Shown: piece by piece, positions 6,338 through 13,044 of the stretch
Numbering within the stretch: position 1 is the stretch's first letter
Layout: each line of letters opens with the position of its first letter
DNA from: CAZHWT01 sp964536215
GTDB lineage: Bacteria; Patescibacteriota; CAZHWT01
Assembly (NCBI GenBank): GCA_964536215.1
Contig: CAZHWT010000021.1
Span: forward strand, 1 to 23,824
DNA: 23,824 nt
Reading direction: 5' to 3'
The notes under the pieces: model-generated
The model's input: the letters and a program-made list of their open reading frames with translations, nothing else
What the model was told of the DNA's origin: nothing
The model's database searches: none
Position numbers and translations under genes: made by a program

Positions 6338-7186
6338 ATGAAGGAAAGCAAATTCTTGTTCCATAGTCTTGACTCATTGCGTAATGGCATTAATGCCAAG
6401 CCATATTACGTTGATAGCCAAGTAATGCTTTATTTAGCAGATGCGCTTGTGATTATGGCAGATTTGCCTGAGAACTCGGTCGATATGGTTTTTGCAGATC
6501 CGCCATATAACCTGTCTAACGACGGATTTACCGTGCAGGCCGGGCGAAGAGTGAGTGTCAATAAGGGTCAATGGGATAAATCCCTTGGTGTCTCAGGTGA
6601 TTTTGGTTTTCATGCTCAATGGATAGAAGCGTGTCATCGCATCTTAAAGCCGGGTGGGACGTTGTGGGTAAGCGGTACTTATCATTCAATTTACCAATGT
6701 GGCTATGCCTTGCAACTGCTTGGTTTTAAGATTCTTAACGATATTGCCTGGTTTAAGCCTAATGCTTCTCCCAATTTGAGCGGACGATATTTTACAGCCA
6801 GCCATGAGACGCTGATATGGGCCCGTAAGGGCGAAAAGACCAAACACACATTTAACTATCTGGCAATGAAGAACGGCAATCACCATCAGCGAGACAGACT
6901 GAAGAATGAACACAGGCAGATGCGTAGCGTTTGGTCAATTTCCACCCCTCATGCTAGCGAAAAGATATTTGGCAAACATCCAACTCAAAAGCCACTGGAG
7001 CTGTTAGATCGCGTTATAGAAGCTTCGACTTATGATGGTGATCTTATTTTGGATCCTTTTACTGGCAGCTCAACTACTGGAGTTGCTGCCGTGCGGAGAG
7101 GGAGAAGTTTTATTGGCATAGATATGGATCAGAGCTTTCTTGACTTGTCGATTAGGAGATTAGAGGCAGAAACTCATGCCAAATAA
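6338..7186 (+). CDS. Adenine-specific DNA methyltransferase, DpnA-like (beta class)
   Basis: S-adenosylmethionine-dependent N6-adenine (possibly N4-cytosine) DNA methyltransferase of 282 aa. Catalytic motif IV DPPY (54-57) precedes the SAM-binding motif 'LDPFTGSSTTG' (238-248), the beta-class order. 'FADPPYNLSNDGF...GQWDK', 'ILNDIAWFKPNASPNLSGRYFTASHETLIWARK' and 'GKHPTQKPLELLDRVIEAST' resemble DpnA, the second methylase of DpnII systems, and more distantly M.HinfI. Specificity cannot be read from the sequence. I use the ATG at 6338. A TTG at 6323 is possible; a TTG at 6356 preceded by AAGGAA is a plausible shorter start. It overlaps the next gene by 11 bases and is divergent from the DpnI-like gene. 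Confidence 0.9.
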   Translation: MKESKFLFHSLDSLRNGINAKPYYVDSQVMLYLADALVIMADLPENSVDMVFADPPYNLSNDGFTVQAGRRVSVNKGQWDKSLGVSGDFGFHAQWIEACHRILKPGGTLWVSGTYHSIYQCGYALQLLGFKILNDIAWFKPNASPNLSGRYFTASHETLIWARKGEKTKHTFNYLAMKNGNHHQRDRLKNEHRQMRSVWSISTPHASEKIFGKHPTQKPLELLDRVIEASTYDGDLILDPFTGSSTTGVAAVRRGRSFIGIDMDQSFLDLSIRRLEAETHAK

Positions 7187-8447
7187 GAACTTTGATGCCT
7201 GGGATAGTCTTTTTGTCGGTTTGAATCTCGATACTTCCAAAGATTGTCACGAGATTTCGGTTGATCAGATTAAGGCGATTGCTCGTCGTGAACCGCGATT
7301 GATAGCTAAGATGGATTCTAGTAGTGATGTGCCGCCAATTCTGCGTCGTTACGGTTATTTTTTGCTCCCGACCAGTCGTTCTACCTACCTACTTATTAGA
7401 GGTAATGGGTATCACAGGCTTGAGCCGCTGAAGGGCGCTCCGGTGGAGTACACTTCCAAGATAAAGTTTCGCTTGGAGACTAGTAGTCGTAGTACAAGCG
7501 AAATGCAGTACCTGGATTATTCCGCGAATGCTGGGCTAATTGAGCAGATTGTTAATGGTGGCGAGCTTTATCCAATTATTCGAGGTAGAGAGAGTAGTGG
7601 TAAGCAGGAGTTTAGCGTTAATCGAACTAAAGTTTTAGTCAACAATGCTCAAATTGAGGTCGACCTTGGCCTGGAAGGTTCTGATTCTATTGTTTTGCTG
7701 GAAGGAAAGTCTAAAACTCCAGAAGATTTTATTATCAGACAACTTTATTACTCTTACAAAAAATTTATTGGTGAGTTTGGACAGAAGAAGGTTTTGCCGA
7801 TCTTTTTTACTTATGAAGTGGAGAAGGATAGTTATAATTACTGGCAGTATCGGTTTGAGGATCCGGCCGACTATAACTCAATTGCCTTGGTGGGTAGTCA
7901 ATCTTATGTGATTAGAGAAAGAGATGTATGGGAAATTGAAGATATTACAGACGATGATTTACATATCTCTCAAAGTCGGACCATTATTCCTCAAGCCAAT
8001 GATCTAGATAAAGTTCAACAGCTCGTGTATCAAGTTAGCAAAGGGATGACTAGCGCGCATGATATTGCGCGCTACTTTGGATTTGATAAAAGACAGAGTA
8101 GCTATTATCGTGAGGCGGCCGAAGCGCTTGGCTTTGTTGCTTTTCGTAATCGGGCCTATACGCTGACAGAAGCTGGGCGCAGGCTAGTTGCACTTGATAT
8201 GGAGCAACGGAATATACTCTTTGCTAAGGCTGTGAATGAGTTTGAGTTATTTAAAGCTTGTATGGATCAGCTTCAGTCTAAAGGTTATCTGCGTAAGAGG
8301 GATATTGAATTTATTATTGCCAGAATGTCGGATCTATCCAGCACGACTATTACTCGACGAGCAGCTTCAATTCAGTCCTGGTTGAGGTGGGTGGCAAATA
8401 GGACTGGGACATTTACCATTAAAGATAATGTATTTGTCTTGAGTTAA
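7176..8447 (+). CDS. Putative restriction endonuclease with C-terminal winged helix
   Basis: 423-aa protein, translationally coupled to the methyltransferase (starts 11 bases before its end, with AGAGG nine bases upstream). I do not recognise the exact family. A nuclease-like core is suggested by 'IEVDLGLEGSDSIVLLEGKSK' (160-180), where D163 and E176-G-K178 fit a PD-(D/E)XK signature, followed by 'FIIRQLYYSYKKF' (185-197), a pattern seen in several type II restriction enzymes. Residues about 291-340 ('AHDIARYFGFDKRQSSYYREAAEALGFV...YTLTEAGRRL') form a winged helix, and the C-terminus looks like another small helical DNA-binding module. Position suggests it is the cognate endonuclease of the methyltransferase. 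A regulatory or specificity role is possible but less likely. Confidence 0.65.
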   Translation: MPNKNFDAWDSLFVGLNLDTSKDCHEISVDQIKAIARREPRLIAKMDSSSDVPPILRRYGYFLLPTSRSTYLLIRGNGYHRLEPLKGAPVEYTSKIKFRLETSSRSTSEMQYLDYSANAGLIEQIVNGGELYPIIRGRESSGKQEFSVNRTKVLVNNAQIEVDLGLEGSDSIVLLEGKSKTPEDFIIRQLYYSYKKFIGEFGQKKVLPIFFTYEVEKDSYNYWQYRFEDPADYNSIALVGSQSYVIRERDVWEIEDITDDDLHISQSRTIIPQANDLDKVQQLVYQVSKGMTSAHDIARYFGFDKRQSSYYREAAEALGFVAFRNRAYTLTEAGRRLVALDMEQRNILFAKAVNEFELFKACMDQLQSKGYLRKRDIEFIIARMSDLSSTTITRRAASIQSWLRWVANRTGTFTIKDNVFVLS

Positions 8448-8480
8448 GTCAGTTATTTTCTCGATTTAATGATTTTTCCG

Positions 8481-8524
8481 TTTTACAGAGATAATATGAG
8501 ATATGTACGTACACGTGTACGTAC
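8481..8524 (+). repeat. 36-bp direct repeat, right copy, with perfect palindrome
   Basis: 8481-8516 is the partner of 4615-4650. The overlapping 8505-8524 is a perfect 20-bp palindrome (GTACGTACAC and its complement). It lies just beyond the end of the restriction block and upstream of the promoter for the 203-aa gene, so it could be a recombination site or an operator. Confidence 0.7.
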
Positions 8525-8535
8525 GGGCAGATAGG

Positions 8536-8564
8536 TTGAAGAGGCGGGATGAGTGGGGTATACT
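8536..8564 (+). promoter_or_regulatory. Promoter of the 203-aa gene
   Basis: TTGAAG (8536-8541), a 17-bp spacer and TATACT (8559-8564). A ribosome-binding site GAGGAGG (8592-8598) precedes the GTG start at 8606. Confidence 0.6.
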
Positions 8565-8605
8565 CGCGGCGGATTGAGTGAGATTGACAGAGAGGAGGGT
8601 TTTGC

Positions 8606-9217
8606 GTGACAGAGAATTCGACGTACTTCTTGGCTACAGTGGTCGATGCAATTGATGGGCAAGTTGTGAAGGAGGTGGGAGCGTTTCGTCGTCATGAAGA
8701 TGCTTGGATTGCTTTGGAGGTTGGCGAAGAGGTGCCGATGGTCTGGATGGCGTTTTGCCCGCTGTTTGGCCGGATCGAAGAATTGCCCGACAGGCATGTT
8801 TTTGAGTCGCTGGAGGAGTTTGATGTTGAGCTGCCCAGGAAGTGGCAGGAGTATCAAGAGGAACGGCGCTTGGAGGAGGAGCGGCAGCGGCAAGAGGTGG
8901 AGGAGTGGGGTCGCCGTCAGCCGGAGCTTGCTCGTCAGGCTTGGGCAAAGCTGACTGAGGACCAGGCTGCGTTGCTGAAGCTTGAAATTCCGTTAGAGCA
9001 TTCAATAGATCTCCGTCGCGAAATGCTGACCGTTTTGCTACGGCTGTCGCCCGAGGAGGTAAAGGCTTTGGATCTTACCTGGTTGGAGGAGAGCTTGCTG
9101 CAAACGTTTTACGGGCACACGTTCCGTGGTCTGGCAAAGCTGGCCGATGAGTTGTCCGCGGATGCAGAGCGGTTTGGCTTGCGGGAGGCCGCGGGATCAG
9201 TGAGTCAAGCTGAGTGA
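8606..9217 (+). CDS. Hypothetical charged helical protein
   Basis: 203-aa soluble protein that I do not recognise. The GTG start follows GAGGAGG at a seven-base spacing, so this start is well supported. Residues 1-75 look like a small alpha/beta domain ('YFLATVVDAIDGQVVKEVGAFRRHEDAWIALEVGEEVPMVWMAFCPLFGRIEELP'). Residues about 78-110 are a highly charged coiled coil ('KWQEYQEERRLEEERQRQEVEEWGRR'), and the rest is helical and leucine-rich. No signal peptide, membrane segment or catalytic motif is visible. It has its own promoter and intrinsic terminator, so it is a single-gene transcript, and it ends in TGA. G+C is higher than in the restriction genes, so it probably lies outside that island. 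Confidence 0.75.
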   Translation: MTENSTYFLATVVDAIDGQVVKEVGAFRRHEDAWIALEVGEEVPMVWMAFCPLFGRIEELPDRHVFESLEEFDVELPRKWQEYQEERRLEEERQRQEVEEWGRRQPELARQAWAKLTEDQAALLKLEIPLEHSIDLRREMLTVLLRLSPEEVKALDLTWLEESLLQTFYGHTFRGLAKLADELSADAERFGLREAAGSVSQAE

Positions 9218-9236
9218 AAGGGTTGGATGATTATTT

Positions 9237-9262
9237 GGGCGCCTGATGGCGCCCTCTTTTTT
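9237..9262 (+). terminator. Intrinsic terminator after the 203-aa gene
   Basis: GGGCGCC (9237-9243), loop TGAT, GGCGCCC (9248-9254), then TCTTTTTT. Confidence 0.9.
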
Positions 9263-9326
9263 ATGATTTTAAAATGATGTTGCTGAGATTTGGGTAGGAC
9301 CTGGGTTGAGATTATCTGAGTTGTTT

Positions 9327-9372
9327 AGAAAGTATTATATAATAAAAATATTTTTATTATATAATACTTTCT
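9327..9372. repeat. 46-bp perfect AT-rich palindrome
   Basis: AGAAAGTATTATATAATA and its exact complement meet at an AAAAATATTTTT centre. All 46 positions are symmetric. It lies 55 bp before the PH-domain gene and after the previous terminator. It could extrude as a cruciform or serve as an operator. It lacks the G+C-rich stem of a normal terminator. Confidence 0.85.
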
Positions 9373-9426
9373 TTCCCTGAGCTTCTATTGGCAAAATTTA
9401 TTATGCTTGGGTGTTATTATTGAGAT

Positions 9427-10509
9427 ATGCAGATTGATGAACAGATTGCCATGGTGATTGAGCCGGGGGAGCAGGTGGTTTGGAAAGGACGGCCGACTTT
9501 ATTGCCGTATGTTTGGCAGGGCCCACCTTCTGTGATGGTTTGTATGTCGCTTATACTGGTGGCTCTGTGGGCTATTTCTCAACTTTTTCCTAGTAGGGCT
9601 GAATTATATGATTGGGTATGGGTTATTCCTGTTTTGATAGTGGGATTCGCTGTTGCTGTTGCGGTAGTGCAGTTTTTTGAATATCGACGATTGTGGTATG
9701 TCATGACCAATCGGCGCATTATTTTAGGTCAACTCCGGGGCCAGAAGCCGATTGTGGTCTTGAATGAAGAGGTGATTGACGTGGGTATTGAACGTTCGTT
9801 TGTTGATTTGTTCTTTCCTGGTGTTGGTACTGTGTCATATGCGACAGAAAAATCGTATCGCCAGAGTAATTCTGATCAGTCGATGACCATGCAACGTCTC
9901 CCGATGCGATTTTGGCATGTTAAGGATAGTAAGCAGGTTGTTAAGTTATTTCAGGGTTTAACCGTTTCGCAGCGGAGTCCGGAGACAGTGTTGTGGGAAG
10001 GTCGGCCCGACTATTTTTGGCTGCTATTCTCGCCTGTTCCGCTGGTGGGCTCCGTTATTTCGTTTGTGGTGTCCTCTTTGATTAATCAGAGCGAATTGCT
10101 GAATAAAGATTTTTCACCACTAGAGTTGGTTGTTTTTGTGCTAATGATATGGCTGGGTGGGTATATGTTTCACCGACGTGGTTGCCGATATGTAGTGACA
10201 GATCAAGGCGTTTCGGTGACAGGTGGATTAGTTGGTCGGGATATGCATTTTGTCTTTTATGACAAAGTGAAGGATGTGGTAGTGGAACGTCCGATATGGA
10301 TGAATGTGCTAGGTGGAGATATTGGGCATATTCAGTTATTGAATGGCGGTCAGGAAAAAATGCGGCAATCCGAATTGTTGCGCTCTAGTGATCGACTGAC
10401 TTGTGTGCGTGGTGTGGGGCGAGCGGTGACGATTATTCAACAGCAGCTGGAGCAGAGTCGGATGCGAAAGATTGAGCGGGCGGCTTCGGCCGATACTGTT
10501 GCACCATAA
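9427..10509 (+). CDS. Membrane protein with two tandem bacterial PH-like units
   Basis: 360-aa protein built as an internal duplication. Unit 1 begins 'EPGEQVVWKGRPT' (12-24), followed by two membrane segments (about 35-55 and 64-83) and a PH-like part beginning 'RRLWYVMTNRRIILG'. Unit 2 begins 'SPETVLWEGRPDYFWLLF' (about 184-201), again with two membrane segments, and 'RRGCRYVVTDQGVSVTGG' as the matching PH start. This is the layout of YdbT/DUF304-type bacterial PH-domain proteins, whose role is membrane-associated and poorly defined. No clear ribosome-binding site precedes the ATG. The gene converges on the methyltransferase gene at 10539-11129 and is probably monocistronic. Confidence 0.7.
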   Translation: MQIDEQIAMVIEPGEQVVWKGRPTLLPYVWQGPPSVMVCMSLILVALWAISQLFPSRAELYDWVWVIPVLIVGFAVAVAVVQFFEYRRLWYVMTNRRIILGQLRGQKPIVVLNEEVIDVGIERSFVDLFFPGVGTVSYATEKSYRQSNSDQSMTMQRLPMRFWHVKDSKQVVKLFQGLTVSQRSPETVLWEGRPDYFWLLFSPVPLVGSVISFVVSSLINQSELLNKDFSPLELVVFVLMIWLGGYMFHRRGCRYVVTDQGVSVTGGLVGRDMHFVFYDKVKDVVVERPIWMNVLGGDIGHIQLLNGGQEKMRQSELLRSSDRLTCVRGVGRAVTIIQQQLEQSRMRKIERAASADTVAP

Positions 10510-10538
10510 TGTTTGGATCGTTGGATTTTTACCACCCA

Positions 10539-11129
10539 CTACCGACTAATCAAGCCTGGTTTTTTCTGGGCGATGATGTGGAAGACGTGCCAGAATTTAC
10601 GGTCGTTTTGGGCGGTACTGCCGTCGTTTTTGACTTCATCTAGAGTGTGAATTTTGAGGCCATTGAGGAGAGTTTGGACCTCGGCTTTGGTGTGGAAGTT
10701 CATTTTGCCGTCGTGCTCGTTCCAGCTGTCTTCGGTGCCAAAGAGATCGATGACCAGAATGCCGCCGGGCTTGAGAGAGTTGACGATATTTTGCCAGACT
10801 TTGGGAAAATCTTTGGCTTTAACGAATGGGAGTGAGTAAGAGGCGTTGATGAGGTCGTAGTGGTGGAAGGCGAAGTCCTCGAAGGTGGAATAGATGAAGA
10901 CAGCTCGACCCATATCCTGAAGCATTTTGATATATTCGCCCGCCTTGGCCACAGCATCGACGCTGGTGACTTTGAAGCCATTTTCGACTAGAAAGCGAGT
11001 ATCCCGACCGCCACCACTGCCCATATCTAGGGCCATAGGGCCATTAGCTTTGGGCAAGAATTTAATAGCTTGCTGAAGGTAGGTGGAGGGAGGATTGTCT
11101 TTGGTTTTGTCGAAATAGGTGGAGGGCAT
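10539..11129 (-). CDS. Class I SAM-dependent methyltransferase
   Basis: 196-aa protein with a complete Rossmann-type methyltransferase core. Motif I is 'ALDMGSGGGRDTRFLVENGFKVTSVDA' (33-59), with the acidic ribose-binding Asp at the end of strand 2. Then come 'YDLINASYSLPFV' and the post-motif 'LKPGGILVIDLFG'. It resembles TehB-like and other small-molecule methyltransferases (Methyltransf_11/25). The substrate cannot be deduced. The start is the ATG at 11129 with a weak ribosome-binding site. It is transcribed toward the PH-domain gene, with only 29 bp between the two stops. Confidence 0.88.
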   Translation of the reverse strand: MPSTYFDKTKDNPPSTYLQQAIKFLPKANGPMALDMGSGGGRDTRFLVENGFKVTSVDAVAKAGEYIKMLQDMGRAVFIYSTFEDFAFHHYDLINASYSLPFVKAKDFPKVWQNIVNSLKPGGILVIDLFGTEDSWNEHDGKMNFHTKAEVQTLLNGLKIHTLDEVKNDGSTAQNDRKFWHVFHIIAQKKPGLISR

Positions 11130-11141
11130 GCAGGCATTATC

Positions 11142-11400
11142 TCACATACGAATTGGAGATACGAATGATGCGAATTTTTCGCGCGAATGATGCTTGATGT
11201 ACGAATGATACGAATAACCACTCTTACCACCCCCCTGTGTCATTCTAGGGCGAAGCAATAGAATCTTTTTCCGAGTAGACTGGCGGTATCGTACGGCTAC
11301 GCAACCAAGTAACTAATAACAGAGCGAATAGCGTCTAGCGTTTAGCGAATGGTCGAATAGACGAATTAGCGAATAACAAATAGCTAACCAATGACTAGCT
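11142..11400. repeat. Intergenic repeat mosaic
   Basis: Contains family A words (GATACGAATGATGCGAATT, about 11157-11175), a GTCATTCT...AGAATC element (11239-11265), an AACCAAGTAACTAATAAC block (about 11307-11324) and repeated GCGAATAG/GACGAATTAGCGAATAAC words up to 11370. No gene or RNA gene is supported here. Confidence 0.55.
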
Positions 11401-11412
11401 TCGCTAGCCTAG

Positions 11413-11451
11413 CCCCACGGCAGCTTGGGCTTGGATTCGACTTTTTGGAGT
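11413..11451 (-). pseudogene. Orphan copy of the dnaJ 3' end
   Basis: On the minus strand this encodes LQKVESKPKLPWG, almost the C-terminus of the intact DnaJ (LQKVESKPKLPWN). The nucleotide differences in the codons are mostly silent third-position changes (for example AAG/AAA, CCC/CCT, CCG/CCA), while similarity stops abruptly on the upstream side. This looks like the remnant of a diverged second dnaJ gene, or a recombination scar in which a related genome's dnaJ tail was brought in. Confidence 0.7.
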
Positions 11452-11470
11452 ATCGATCGGTGACTTTTAT

Positions 11471-11713
11471 TTATGTTAGGTAGTGTAGTAGGAGAGTGAA
11501 GATGATCGCGGGAGGTCCAAATAGGATTGTGGTGATAGCGGTTGGTGTATCTTTAAAAGTGAAGGATTCCATTTGGGGCTGACAGGATGCAGCGTCGGAA
11601 GAGAATTGGCGCAGCTCGTCGGTACTATTAACGTGGAGTGACTGGATGTCTGAGCAATCGTATGTATTTTGTAATCTACGGACATCGTGAGCGTATATTT
11701 GAGTGCCGAACAA
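11471..11713 (-). CDS. Possible small two-pass membrane protein
   Basis: Uncertain gene. The frame from a TTG at 11713 gives 80 aa ending in a clear membrane segment (ITTILFGPPAIIFTLLLHYL). The open frame continues upstream for about 15 codons without ATG, GTG or TTG, but these would encode another hydrophobic stretch (TIISLICIGVYILFG), so the full product may be membrane-loop-membrane with two cysteines in the loop (C19 and C44 counted from the TTG). No ribosome-binding site is visible. It lies between the dnaJ tail remnant and the real dnaJ end, which suggests an inserted segment. Confidence 0.3.
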   Translation of the reverse strand: MFGTQIYAHDVRRLQNTYDCSDIQSLHVNSTDELRQFSSDAASCQPQMESFTFKDTPTAITTILFGPPAIIFTLLLHYLT

Positions 11714-11790
11714 TATATATACACCAATACATATTAGGCTAATAATGGTATATCACTTAAGAGCGCTCGGCTGTAGCTTTTGAATATTGA

Positions 11791-12927
11791 CTAATTCCAT
11801 GGCAGTTTAGGTTTGGATTCGACTTTTTGGAGTTGTTCTAGGAGTTTTTTCTCCTCGCTACCGAGCTTTTTGGGGACTTCGATATTGGCGATGAGGTACT
11901 GATGACCGCGGCCTCTGCCGCCAAGGCGCTGAACGCCTTTGTCAGCTAAGCGGATTTCGGTGCCGGTGGTGATGCCGGCGGGGATTTTGACTTTGGTGTC
12001 GCCGTCGATAGTTGGAACACTAATAGTATCGCCGAGGGCGGCTTGGCTGAGAGTTAGGGGTAGCTCCAGATAGATGTCGTTGGCGCGGCGCTTGAAGTAT
12101 TTATGGGGTTGGACGCGGAATTCCAGATACAGATCGCCGGCTGGAGCGCCTTGTGGCCCGGCGTCGCCTCGACCGGCAAAGCGGAGTTCGGTACCGGAGT
12201 CGGTACCGGCGGGGACTTGGATAACCATATCCTCAGTCTTTTGGGTTCGGCCCTTGCCGTGGCAGGTCGGGCAGGGTTTGGGAATAACTTTGCCTGAGCC
12301 ATTACACTTAGGGCAGGGGGCAGCAGTGGTGAATTGGCCAAAAATGGATCGGGCAGTTTGAGTGATTTGGCCGCTACCCTGGCAACGGTCGCAGGTGACG
12401 GGCTCGGAGCCTTTAGCGGCGCCAGAGCCGTGGCAGGTGGCACAGGTGGCCTGGTGAGTAATTTGGACGTGCTCTTCGCCACCGTGGACGGCTTTGTCGA
12501 ATGGAATGGTGACGGCGTAGTGGAGGTCGCTACCAGTTGGTCTAGCTCCAGAGCGGTGCTGTGTGCGACCGCCGCCAAAGAACATGTCGAAAATATCGTC
12601 GGTATTAAACTCGGTCCCACCAAAGCCAAATCCGCCAGCTTGCCCAAAGGGGTTGCCTTGGAAGCCGCCAGCTCCGCCAAAGCCAGCTCCACCGCCCTCG
12701 AAAGCGGCATGGCCATACTGGTCGTAGGCAGCTTTTTTCTGTGGATCTTTGAGGACGTCGTAAGCTTCGTTAATTTCTTTAAATTTAGCCTCAGCCGCCT
12801 TCTTTTCCTCACCCTTGGCTTTGTCAGGGTGATGGGCTAGAGCAGCTTTGCGATAGGCTTTTTTTAGTTCTTCGGCGGTAGCATTCTTGCTGACGCCGAG
12901 GAGTTCGTAGTAATCTTTTTTGGGCAT
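11791..12927 (-). CDS. dnaJ: Chaperone DnaJ (Hsp40)
   Basis: Co-chaperone that delivers unfolded protein to DnaK and stimulates its ATPase. The 378-aa protein has all type I domains: the J domain with HPD at 33-35, a G/F-rich linker (about 75-115), four zinc-binding CxxCxGxG repeats (CATCHGSG, CDRCQGSG, CPKCNGSG, CPTCHGKG) and two beta-rich C-terminal substrate-binding domains. It is the last gene of hrcA-grpE-dnaK-dnaJ. 117 bp separate it from dnaK, with a 15-bp hairpin between them. There is no clear ribosome-binding site before the ATG. A diverged copy of its 3' end remains at 11413-11451. Confidence 0.98.
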   Translation of the reverse strand: MPKKDYYELLGVSKNATAEELKKAYRKAALAHHPDKAKGEEKKAAEAKFKEINEAYDVLKDPQKKAAYDQYGHAAFEGGGAGFGGAGGFQGNPFGQAGGFGFGGTEFNTDDIFDMFFGGGRTQHRSGARPTGSDLHYAVTIPFDKAVHGGEEHVQITHQATCATCHGSGAAKGSEPVTCDRCQGSGQITQTARSIFGQFTTAAPCPKCNGSGKVIPKPCPTCHGKGRTQKTEDMVIQVPAGTDSGTELRFAGRGDAGPQGAPAGDLYLEFRVQPHKYFKRRANDIYLELPLTLSQAALGDTISVPTIDGDTKVKIPAGITTGTEIRLADKGVQRLGGRGRGHQYLIANIEVPKKLGSEEKKLLEQLQKVESKPKLPWN

Positions 12928-12971
12928 AAAGCTAGGTTATAGGTTTAAGGTTTTAGGTTCTAGTAGGAGAT

Positions 12972-13013
12972 AGTAAGTCACTTAAGTGGCTTAGGTTGCT
13001 TAAGTGACTTACT
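12972..13013 (-). other. Hairpin in the dnaK-dnaJ intergenic region
   Basis: Perfect 15-bp stem, AGTAAGTCACTTAAG (12972-12986) with CTTAAGTGACTTACT (12999-13013), and a 12-nt loop. No U-tract follows on the minus strand, so it more likely stabilises or processes the mRNA than ends it. AGGTT-type words follow at 12935-12960. Confidence 0.6.
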
Positions 13014-13044
13014 TGCTTGCCTACGTGTCGACGAGTTGACGTGC

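Noticed and set aside
8606..9217. Recoding of TGA (as in Gracilibacteria/Absconditabacteria)
   Set aside because: TGA closes this well-supported gene just before its terminator, and I saw no conserved gene in the window with an in-frame TGA.
11476..11727. 83-codon open frame overlapping the possible two-pass membrane gene
   Set aside because: Ser/Pro/Leu-rich shifted-frame composition; the other frame has the coherent membrane pattern.
12054..12812. 252-codon open frame overlapping dnaJ in another frame
   Set aside because: It lies wholly inside the conserved dnaJ gene, has a low-complexity Ala/Pro/Ser composition typical of a shifted frame, and no start signal.
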